64,000 nucleotides of DNA. Source: CAYTBN01 sp964542165 (GTDB lineage Bacteria > Myxococcota_A > UBA796 > UBA9615 > CAYRNR01). The number at the start of each line of letters is the position of its first letter. The first letter of the stretch is position 1. The translations under genes were made by a program, and so were the position numbers. The stretch spans positions 38,896 to 102,895 of the forward strand of contig CAZITQ010000004.1 of assembly GCA_964542165.1 (NCBI GenBank), read 5' to 3'. This document shows positions 42,621 to 49,499 of the stretch, piece by piece. The notes below the pieces were generated by a model. The model worked only from the letters and a program-made list of their open reading frames with translations, was not told where the DNA came from and searched no databases.

Positions 42621-43421
42621 ATGGTTTACGCAAAGAAGAAGAAGAAGACGAGCAGGAAGAGCCGCCAGGAAGCCGAGGCTCAGCCCGTCGAGGAGATCGT
42701 GGGCGTGGTGGATCGCGGCGTCAACGCCGTCGCCGCCCAGTGGAAGCCCATCGCCATCGTGCTGGTGTCCATCACCGTGATCCTCGGTGCGTACTCGATC
42801 TACGAGTGGGTCCAGGGCGGCAAGGAGGACTCGGCGGCCGGCGGGCTCTACGACGCCGAGATGAAGCTGCCCGGTCAGACGGACTTCTCGTTCGACCTGA
42901 TGGGCAACGAGGCCGACGAGGCCCCCCAGGACGAGGATCTGCGCGAGGCGCTGGCCGAGTTCCAGGACGTGGCCAGCGAGTACGACGGCGCGGTGGGCGC
43001 CGACCTGGCCCGGTTGGAGGCAGGCCACGTCCACATGCAGCTGGGTGAGTACGAGCAGGCGGGCGAGGCCTACGGCCAGGCCGCGGCCTCGAGCTCGACC
43101 ATGGTCAAGACCCTCGCCCTCAGTGCCAAGGCCAGCGCCATGGAGTCGGCGGAACGCTACGACGACCAGAAGACCGCCCTGCGCGCGCTGATGGATGTCG
43201 CCGCGGGCCCCACGATGGAATACGCCTACCTGGATCTGATCCGGGCCCACGAGCTGGCGGGCGACGACGACGGGGCCCTGGCCGTGTGCCGCGAATTCGA
43301 GGAGAAGCTGCCGGACTCGCCGCTGATCACCGAGGTCCAGGGCAAGATCCGGACCCTGGGCGGCGAGCCGGGCGAGCTGCCCGTCGAGGCCGAGGGGGAC
43401 GCCGGGGAAGGCACCTCTTGA
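42621..43421 (+). CDS. YfgM-like TPR membrane protein
   Basis: A 266-residue protein with a basic N terminus (AKKKKKTSRKSR), one transmembrane helix (about 43-63) and a periplasmic tetratricopeptide region (EFQDVASEYDGAVGADLARLEAGHVHMQLGEYEQAGEAYGQAA). This matches YfgM, which in enterobacteria binds SecYEG and periplasmic chaperones. It sits directly before bamB (TTGA overlap) and after der, as in E. coli, though the gene order differs slightly (yfgM-bamB-der there). The C terminus is acidic. The assignment rests on topology, TPRs and gene order; sequence identity with YfgM is not obvious. Confidence 0.8.
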   Translation: MVYAKKKKKTSRKSRQEAEAQPVEEIVGVVDRGVNAVAAQWKPIAIVLVSITVILGAYSIYEWVQGGKEDSAAGGLYDAEMKLPGQTDFSFDLMGNEADEAPQDEDLREALAEFQDVASEYDGAVGADLARLEAGHVHMQLGEYEQAGEAYGQAAASSSTMVKTLALSAKASAMESAERYDDQKTALRALMDVAAGPTMEYAYLDLIRAHELAGDDDGALAVCREFEEKLPDSPLITEVQGKIRTLGGEPGELPVEAEGDAGEGTS

Positions 43422-44698
43422 ACCACTCGCTCCGCACCCGCGCCGTCCCGATGGTCGGCCTCCTGGTGTCGCTGACGCTGACATCCTGCGCCTACCTGCG
43501 GGGGGTGGGCGGACCCCGGACCTTCGAGGTCCCGGCCGAGGGCGCCGTCGACGCGACCTCTCCATCCCAGATCCGATACGAAGGCAGCCTGCGGGTGCCG
43601 CTGGTCGAGGAGTGGCGCCAGGAACTCCCGGACGTGGGTGTCTGGGCCATCTCGCGGTTCGAGGCCGGGGTGCCCCTGGTGGACGGCGAACGCGTCCTGG
43701 TGGGCAGTAGCCGTGCCCCCGGGCTGCTGTTCCTCGACCGCCGGACCGGTGAGATCCTCCACACCACGCCGACCGAGAATCCCGTTCAGTGCCGGCCCGC
43801 GCGGGTAGACGACCGGATCCTGGCCGCCGACACCGGCGGATACGTCTACATGTTGACCAGCGACGGCGACGTGTTGTGGCGCTTCCACGCTGGCGGTCCG
43901 ATCTACGAGACTCCCGTGGTCGATGGCGGCCGGGTGTACGCCAGCACCACCACGGACGTCGTCCTGGCCCTGGACGAGGTCACCGGATCCTGGCTGTGGA
44001 GCTACCGCAGCGAGGAACGGCTGACCCGCAGCGAGCTCAGCGTCCTGGGCTCCACCCAGCCCGCGCTTCGGGACGGCAAGCTGTACGTCGGCCTCAGCGA
44101 CGGCCGGCTGGTCTGCCTCGACGCCCACACCGGCACCAAGGAGTGGGAGCTGGAGATCGCCGAGGGCCGCTTCCTGGACGTGGACGCGACCCCGGTGTTC
44201 ACCGACGGCGGGCTGCTGGTCACCGGCAGCTACTCGGGCCCCGTGGTCGCGGTCGACATCCAGCGCCGTGCCGTGGCCTGGCGCTTCGACAGCGGCGTCA
44301 ACGGTGGGATCAACGCCATGTACGGGCGTCTGTTCTTCGCCGATGAGACGGGGATCCTCCACTGCCTGAACGCCGACGACGGGACCGAGGAGTGGGCCTG
44401 GCAGCCCAAGGGCCCCAAGGACCTGCTCAACACGCCGGTGGGCCAGGGGCGGATCCTGCTGGTGGTCCACAACAAGGGCGCGCTGTACGCCCTCGACGCC
44501 TTCTCCGGCCAGCCGCTGTGGCGACACGAACCCCGGGAGAGCCACCTGGGCACCGTGCGGCCGCCCACCATCGACGGTCGTCAGGTGCTGCTGGTGACCG
44601 GCGACGGGTTCATCCGCAGCCTGCGCGCGCCGCCCGGGTTCTACGCCACGGGCGAGGACGAGCCATCCCGCCGGGATTCCCGGCATCTGGGCTGGTAG
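43418..44698 (+). CDS. bamB: Outer-membrane assembly lipoprotein BamB
   Basis: A 426-residue lipoprotein. TTG 43418 has GGGGAAGG upstream and overlaps the preceding stop; an internal ATG (43451) lacks a ribosome-binding site. The signal ends at lipobox LTLTSC. The rest is a beta-propeller of PQQ-like repeats (GLLFLDRRTGEILHTTP, DVVLALDEVTGSWLWSYRS, RLVCLDAHTGTKEWELEIA, LYALDAFSGQPLWRHEP). It is a BAM-complex partner that helps insert outer-membrane beta-barrels. This gene shows that the organism has an outer membrane. Confidence 0.93.
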   Translation: MNHSLRTRAVPMVGLLVSLTLTSCAYLRGVGGPRTFEVPAEGAVDATSPSQIRYEGSLRVPLVEEWRQELPDVGVWAISRFEAGVPLVDGERVLVGSSRAPGLLFLDRRTGEILHTTPTENPVQCRPARVDDRILAADTGGYVYMLTSDGDVLWRFHAGGPIYETPVVDGGRVYASTTTDVVLALDEVTGSWLWSYRSEERLTRSELSVLGSTQPALRDGKLYVGLSDGRLVCLDAHTGTKEWELEIAEGRFLDVDATPVFTDGGLLVTGSYSGPVVAVDIQRRAVAWRFDSGVNGGINAMYGRLFFADETGILHCLNADDGTEEWAWQPKGPKDLLNTPVGQGRILLVVHNKGALYALDAFSGQPLWRHEPRESHLGTVRPPTIDGRQVLLVTGDGFIRSLRAPPGFYATGEDEPSRRDSRHLGW

Positions 44699-44714
44699 GG
44701 CACCCCCATCCACA

Positions 44715-44742
44715 ACGTCCGATAAGGTATATTATGTCAACT
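44715..44742 (+). other. dif-like XerC/XerD recombination site
   Basis: 28 bases made of an 11-base arm ACGTCCGATAA, a 6-base centre GGTATA and an 11-base arm TTATGTCAACT. This matches the layout of bacterial dif sites (E. coli arms end in CATAA and begin TTATGTTAA) and is especially close to the actinobacterial form as I recall it, which has CCGATAA and TTATGTCAA. It is non-coding and lies between bamB and a tRNA gene. A chromosomal dif would mark the replication terminus; a site carried by a Xer-dependent integrated element is the alternative. Confidence 0.55.
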
Positions 44743-44770
44743 CGCGCGTGGCGCGAATTGACATAATATT
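44728..44770. repeat. 20-bp inverted repeat overlapping the dif-like site
   Basis: TATATTATGTCAACTCGCGC (44728-44747) and GCGCGAATTGACATAATATT (44751-44770) are near-perfect inverted copies separated by GTG. The right arm repeats the XerD-side half of the dif-like site in opposite direction. There is no T-run after it, so it is not a plain terminator. Confidence 0.75.
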
Positions 44771-44784
44771 CTGGGTGGGCGGCC

Positions 44785-44874
44785 TGAGTGCGCTCGGGGA
44801 ATCTCTGTTCGCGCACGGCGTGAGTCGGCAGATATCCCGGATGGACTGCTTGAGTGCGCTCGGGGAACCTCTGT
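44785..44874 (+). repeat. 24-bp direct repeat beside the dif-like site
   Basis: TGAGTGCGCTCGGGGAA followed by (T or C)CTCTGT occurs at 44785-44808 and again at 44851-44874, 66 bases apart, with one mismatch. The remainder up to the tRNA promoter has no supported gene. Confidence 0.8.
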
Positions 44875-45062
44875 GTGTTACCAACGCGTTGTAGAGCAAT
44901 TCCTTAGGTTTTGGCTCAGCTTTGTATCGCGACAAGACCCCGCCGGGTCCTCGGCTCACTGGTCCTCGCCTCGGCCGTCGAACCTGCCCCTGCCCTTGCC
45001 CTCGTCCCGACCCATGGCCTGGGAAAGGTAGAGAAGGCAGAGGCAAGGGTCTCTGGCGAGCA

Positions 45063-45091
45063 TTGACAGCCCAAATACCCGCGGGTATATA
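45063..45091 (+). promoter_or_regulatory. Promoter of the tRNA-Ala gene
   Basis: TTGACA (45063-45068, perfect), 17 bases, TATATA (45086-45091). The tRNA begins 41 bases downstream. This is the best sigma-70 match in the window, as expected for a stable RNA gene. Confidence 0.75.
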
Positions 45092-45132
45092 CATCGCTCC
45101 TCGGGCAACCGAGGGCCTTTGACAACCGGTTC

Positions 45133-45208
45133 GGGGGATTAGCTCAGTCGGGAGAGCGCAGCGTTCGCAATGCTGAGGTCAGGGGTTCGATTCCCCTATC
45201 CTCCACCA
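45133..45208 (+). tRNA. tRNA-Ala (anticodon CGC)
   Basis: A 73-base cloverleaf plus encoded CCA. The acceptor arm GGGGGAT pairs with ATCCTCC (one G-T pair), the D stem is GCTC/GAGC, the anticodon stem is CAGCG/TGCTG with loop TTCGCAA giving anticodon CGC, and the T arm is AGGGG-TTCGATT-CCCCT. It reads the alanine codon GCG, which is frequent in this GC-rich genome. A strong promoter lies upstream and a terminator-like hairpin 14 bases downstream, so it is transcribed alone. Confidence 0.96.
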
Positions 45209-45221
45209 ACCCAGAATCACG

Positions 45222-45250
45222 GAGCCGGGCACTCGGGTGTCCGGCTCTTT
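45222..45250 (+). terminator. Intrinsic terminator of the tRNA gene
   Basis: GAGCCGGGCAC (45222-45232) and GTGTCCGGCTC (45237-45247) form an 11-base stem with one G-T pair and a TCGG loop, followed by TTTGTCGTT. Confidence 0.65.
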
Positions 45251-45649
45251 GTCGTTCTGGCCCGGGCTTGGATGGCACGGGCGATCGCTCGCTGTGGTCC
45301 GCGACTCGGCAACGACCCAGCCGCTATCGGGCCCGACCTTTTTGGGGGGTGGATTTCGGGGATTCGGGATCCGCGGATCGAGTTGCCTGGATTGGCGGCC
45401 TGGAACGACGAAGGCCGGCCCCGAAGGGCCGGCCTTGTTGTTGGAATCCGCGGGATGTGGGGAATCCCGCGGTGCCCCTTGTACGTCCGCTTCCACTTCC
45501 CACCAACAACTGCGTCGTACACAGAAAAGGTACGCCATAAGATGTGACGAAAGCAAGGGGAAATACGAAGAAAAATGGAACGGCTAAACCGCTGTAATCA
45601 AAAAGGGTAATGAAACCGTGAGGCTTTGTGTCGCAACCTCAGGGTGATT
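45251..45649. other. Region without a supported gene; two further hairpins
   Basis: AAGGCCGGCCC-CGAA-GGGCCGGCCTT at 45411-45436 is a perfect 11-base stem followed by GTTGTT. CCGCGGGAT and ATCCCGCGG at 45448-45472 form a perfect 9-base stem with a 7-base loop. From about 45530 the sequence is clearly A-rich and unlike the surrounding genome, which may mean acquired DNA. Several short overlapping frames exist on both strands, but none has a ribosome-binding site or a recognisable product. Confidence 0.55.
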
Positions 45650-46147
45650 CTATTCTGCGTTTTTTATCAGCTGCCATCTCGTGGCGCGTCCCCTCCCCTT
45701 CTTCACCACCCGATAGGAGGGTAGGGCGTCCAGGGAGGGCAGCCGCCGGACGATGGTCCCCGTCGCCCGACCGCTGGTGGACGACCACCCCAGCTGCTGG
45801 CATCGCTCGGCGAGATCCCGGGTGGTCCACCAGCGCTCGGGCTCGGCCTCGGCGATCCGCTGCAGGTAGGGAAGCACCCGTTCCTTGGAGGGGCGGCCCC
45901 CCGACACCCTGAGGGCCTGCTTCGCGCCCGCCATCCTCGAGAGCACGAAGTCCGCGACCTCGCCGGGGCCCTGGTCCTGGGACCAGGTATGCAGGGCGGC
46001 TCCAGGATGCCTGCGGGTGAAGTCCCGCAGCACGCGAGCGAACTCCTCGGCCGTCCCGCAGGGTGTGATCTCGACCACCAGCAACCGGAAACCACCGGAA
46101 GCACCGGGATCCAGGTAGGCGACGGCCTGGGAGCGGGAAGCGGGCAT
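45650..46147 (-). CDS. Hypothetical protein with possible C-terminal winged helix
   Basis: A 165-residue protein. ATG 46147 is preceded by AAAGGGGGCT, a good ribosome-binding site. The first half is mixed (VAYLDPGASGGFRLLVVEIT...FARVLRDFTRRHPGAALHTWSQ) and the second half contains WWTTRDLAERCQQLGWSSTSGRATGTIVRRL followed by a strand YRVVKKGRGRATRWQL, which resembles a winged-helix DNA-binding fold. I do not recognise a family. A possible promoter on this strand is TTGATT-18-TAAGCT. It lies in an irregular stretch next to a tRNA and the dif-like site, and a repeated motif precedes it, so it may be an accessory gene that regulates itself. Confidence 0.6.
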   Translation of the reverse strand: MPASRSQAVAYLDPGASGGFRLLVVEITPCGTAEEFARVLRDFTRRHPGAALHTWSQDQGPGEVADFVLSRMAGAKQALRVSGGRPSKERVLPYLQRIAEAEPERWWTTRDLAERCQQLGWSSTSGRATGTIVRRLPSLDALPSYRVVKKGRGRATRWQLIKNAE

Positions 46148-46595
46148 GTCAGCCCCCTTTCGAAACAGAGCTTACCGCGCATGTTACGTCACAATCAAGC
46201 CACATCCGCTTGTGACACAACCCATTATCTTCTGCGCTGAAAAGAAGACCCCGCAAACTACCAGAGAGCAAAACGCGTACATGTAAGCCAATCATCCGGG
46301 CTCAGGACACTGTCTGGCGCCGCCTTCCGCGCATGTGACGATACACGACAGTCCCATGCTGCAGTGCAACATCAGCCCTTTCGTCGCATAATACGTCACA
46401 ATGGAAGGGCGCGCCGGAGTTCCCGGAGATCCACGAGCTGGATTCCCAAATCGGCGGTTTTCCGCCCTGGGACCCGCGGCGAACCCAGAAAATCGTCGAA
46501 AACGGCGCCCGGAACCCCGGGATTCCCTCCCCTGCGCTGACGAGATGCCGCTATGGTATGGCTGGAAACCCCCCTGGATCCCGAAGGACGGTTCG
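46148..46595. promoter_or_regulatory. Divergent intergenic region with repeated ATTGTGACGTA motif
   Basis: No gene is supported in these 448 bases. CGCAT, two variable bases, then TACGTCACAAT occurs at 46178-46195 and 46384-46401 (ATTGTGACGTA on the other strand), with a weaker relative near 46329. TTGTG-A-CACAA at 46210-46220 is an 11-base palindrome. The first motif copy overlaps the presumed promoter of the minus-strand gene at 46147, so it is a plausible operator. Confidence 0.45.
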
Positions 46596-49355
46596 ATGCG
46601 TGATGCCCTTCTCCGAATCCTCTGTGCCCTGGTTCTGCTCACCCTGGCGGGATGTCCCGAAGATCCCCAGGGAGACGACGACGATTCCACCGAGGATGTC
46701 GGCCCCATCGAGGCACCGGTCCTCGAGGTGAGCCACGATCCCGAGGAAGACCTCACCGAGCTGGCCGTCGAGGCGGTGGCCCTGGTCCCGGATTGGCTGC
46801 GTGACGACCTGGTGCTGAGCCTGTTGCGGCTGGACGACGAGGTGCAGGATGACCTGGCCCGCCTCGTGGTCGACGAGGAGGATCACTACCTGATCGACGA
46901 GATTGCCTTCGCAATCGCCCACACCAGCCCCGAGGTGCTCGCTTATCACACGTTCTATCCAGAACTGCTGACGCTCAACGCCGAGATGATCTACGAGGTC
47001 GACCCGGTCCTGGACTACGTCCAGCTCGAGGACATGGGCGAGCCCGGCGTGGACGAGGACTACTACACCACGGCCACCTACCGGGTTGGCGACGGAGAGG
47101 GCAACGTCACCGAGAAGACCATCGATCGCGAGATCTACTACTGGTACGTGGTCCATCCGCGCCTGGAGGACGAGCTGCCGTTGTACGTGGACGGCTGGAG
47201 CTCCGGCAACGGGACCTCGCCCACCAACGGGTTGTTCTGGCGAGAGTTCCTGTGGGACCGCGCCCGCGACGAGTGCCCGGAGGACCGGGAGTGCCCGCTG
47301 CTGTCCGAAGCCCTGGTGGGGATCGACACCCTGTGGGAGAGCCGGGCGGGCACCGCCGAGGACAACGGCGCGATGGGTGCGCTGGTCCACTTCGTATGGG
47401 ACGCCATGGACTGGGGTGCCGGCGACGAGCGCCCGGTGCAGCCCAACCGGATCTACGCGGTCGCCCGGGGCAACTGCGGTGAGCACGCGGACATGGCGTC
47501 GTCCGCCGCGCGAACGGGGCTGGTGCCCTGCCGCAACGTGGGCGCCCGGTCCAACGACCACACCTGGGACGAGTTCTGGGACGATCGCTGGGTCGGCTGG
47601 GAGCCCATCGGAACCCACGTGGACTACAAGGGCTACTACAAGGGTGGCATCAGCCGGGACCGCATCGACAACGACTGCGACGGATTCGCCGACGACGCCT
47701 GGGACAGCGACGACCTGGACGGCGACGGATTCGCCGTGTCCACCGGGGACTGCGACGACACCAACGCCGACGTTCACCCCCTGGCCGAGGAGCTGGCCAA
47801 CGGCTACGACGACGACTGCGACGGAGTCGCCGACCCCGGCTTCCAGGACGCGGAGGTCGACGCGGACGGCGACGGCCACACCATCGGGTCGGGTGACTGC
47901 GACGAGACCGACCCGGCGATCTACCCGGGCGCGGACGCGGGGATCGACGGCGTGGACAACGACTGCGACGGCATCGCCGACGCGGGCCTCGACGAGCTCG
48001 ACACGGACATGGACACCTTCACCATCCTGCTGGGCGACTGTGACGACAACGACCCGGCGGTCTACCCCGGCGCCGTGGAACGGGGCAACGCCAAGGACGA
48101 CGACTGCGACGGGATCGCCGACAACCTGGCCTGGGACGTGTACGGCGACGTGGACGGCGATGGATACGCGGTGACCGACGGGGACTGCGACGACTCGAAC
48201 CCGCAGATCCATCCGGGCGCGGCCGAGGTGGACAACCTGGTCGACGACGACTGTGATGGTGTGGCGGATGACGGGTTCGGCCTCGAGGACATGGACGGCG
48301 ACGGGGTCGAGCCGCTCTTCGGTGACTGCAACGACGCCGATCCGGACATTCATCCCATGGCCGAGGAAACCTGCAACGGCATCGATGACGACTGTGACGG
48401 GGTCGCCGACGAGGGCCTCTATGGCTCGGATCGCGACGGCGACGGATTCACGCTGGCCGACGGCGACTGCAACGACATGAGCGCATCCTGCCACCCCGAC
48501 CGGCAGGATCCCGGGCTCTCAGGCAACCGCCTGTACGCCATGACCGCGGCCCGGGGCGACACCTTCATCGACGAGACCCTGACCGAGGAGTACGTGACGC
48601 TCCCGTCGTACCTGGAGTTCGAGGTGAGCGACGAGGACGGCCGCCCGGTGGACGGTGCCCTGGTGATCATCTACGGCACCTGGGCCGTGTACGGGTACGA
48701 GGACCAGTGGGCCTGGGCGGCGGAGGTGGTCACGGACGTGGACGGTCACGCCGAGGCCGTCGTGGGCGAGTTCAATCCCTACGGCTACGCGGTCTACTCG
48801 GGCGCGGGTGACGATCCGGGGGGCGACTACCTCTACGAGGGCGTGGAGCTCAGCGAACCCTTCGAGACCTACGTGCTGACCTCCACCATCCCGGGGAAGA
48901 TGCCCGCGGCGCCCGCCGCGGAGGAGACGGATCTCACCGACGGGCTGGCAGCGGACGTGACCCTGCAGGTGACCGTGGCGCTCGACGGCTACCGCCTGGA
49001 GGTGGATGGCTCGTACGCCGGCTCCTTCTCCCGGGAGCAGGAGGGCGGGCGACTGGACGTGATGCTCGTGGACGAGGGCGAGCTGGAGGCCTTCGAGGAC
49101 GGCGACGACTTCGGCGCCCAGCTGGCCGAGCTGGACAGCGAGGGGGGCGACTGGAACGTGGACATCCCCCTGGACCGGGAGTGGACCCTGGTGCTGGGCA
49201 ACACCGACGCCCTCACCGCCGCGATGGTCGGCTCGGTCACGGTCACCGCCGTGGCCGCCGACGGCGTCGAGATGACCGGCGAGGTCACCCCCATCGAGCG
49301 CCGCTTCCGCATCCCGGCGGGAGACTACCTGGCGATCGAGATCAGCGCCCCCTGA
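46596..49355 (+). CDS. Lipoprotein with transglutaminase-like domain and MopE repeats
   Basis: A 919-residue product. ATG 46596 has AAGGACGG upstream; the signal ends in lipobox TLAGC, followed by an acidic linker (GDDDDSTEDVG). Residues about 290-335 look like a transglutaminase core: RGNCGEHADMA (Cys about 293), NDHTWDEFW (His about 321) and DDRWVGWEP (Asp). Residues about 357-635 hold six copies of a MopE-type metal-binding motif, each with GDC(D/N)D...HP or YP and (D/N)DDCDG(I/V)AD. After that come beta-rich segments of carboxypeptidase-regulatory type. The cell-surface position is clear; the transglutaminase-like domain could be a protease or structural. MopE repeats are frequent in myxobacteria. 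No operon partner is evident. Confidence 0.8.
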   Translation: MRDALLRILCALVLLTLAGCPEDPQGDDDDSTEDVGPIEAPVLEVSHDPEEDLTELAVEAVALVPDWLRDDLVLSLLRLDDEVQDDLARLVVDEEDHYLIDEIAFAIAHTSPEVLAYHTFYPELLTLNAEMIYEVDPVLDYVQLEDMGEPGVDEDYYTTATYRVGDGEGNVTEKTIDREIYYWYVVHPRLEDELPLYVDGWSSGNGTSPTNGLFWREFLWDRARDECPEDRECPLLSEALVGIDTLWESRAGTAEDNGAMGALVHFVWDAMDWGAGDERPVQPNRIYAVARGNCGEHADMASSAARTGLVPCRNVGARSNDHTWDEFWDDRWVGWEPIGTHVDYKGYYKGGISRDRIDNDCDGFADDAWDSDDLDGDGFAVSTGDCDDTNADVHPLAEELANGYDDDCDGVADPGFQDAEVDADGDGHTIGSGDCDETDPAIYPGADAGIDGVDNDCDGIADAGLDELDTDMDTFTILLGDCDDNDPAVYPGAVERGNAKDDDCDGIADNLAWDVYGDVDGDGYAVTDGDCDDSNPQIHPGAAEVDNLVDDDCDGVADDGFGLEDMDGDGVEPLFGDCNDADPDIHPMAEETCNGIDDDCDGVADEGLYGSDRDGDGFTLADGDCNDMSASCHPDRQDPGLSGNRLYAMTAARGDTFIDETLTEEYVTLPSYLEFEVSDEDGRPVDGALVIIYGTWAVYGYEDQWAWAAEVVTDVDGHAEAVVGEFNPYGYAVYSGAGDDPGGDYLYEGVELSEPFETYVLTSTIPGKMPAAPAAEETDLTDGLAADVTLQVTVALDGYRLEVDGSYAGSFSREQEGGRLDVMLVDEGELEAFEDGDDFGAQLAELDSEGGDWNVDIPLDREWTLVLGNTDALTAAMVGSVTVTAVAADGVEMTGEVTPIERRFRIPAGDYLAIEISAP

Positions 49356-49361
49356 GCGATG

Positions 49362-49449
49362 AGCCTCGCGCAGAGGCTCTGAGGCGCAGAATCCGAAATC
49401 CAGGGGTACTCGCGGCCGATCTCTGCGGCTCCGCGCCTCTGCGCGAGCT
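49362..49449. repeat. Imperfect 28-bp inverted repeat (REP-like hairpin)
   Basis: The arm at 49362-49390, which contains CTCGCGCAGAGGC, pairs with 49422-49449, which contains GCCTCTGCGCGAG; about 80% of positions match over 28 bases, with 31 bases between. It begins 6 bases after the lipoprotein stop. It may protect the 3' end of the mRNA or be a dispersed repeat. Confidence 0.65.
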
Positions 49450-49499
49450 GCTCTTCCGATACCGGCCGACTCCCTCCGCCCGCTCACCCGTTCTAATAT

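Noticed and set aside
44728..44770. Inverted repeat as the terminator of the bamB operon
   Set aside because: No T-run follows on either strand, and the left arm fits a dif-like site better. A role in termination cannot be fully excluded.
45237..45587. 116-residue frame after the tRNA
   Set aside because: It runs through the terminator hairpins and has no start signal or recognisable product.
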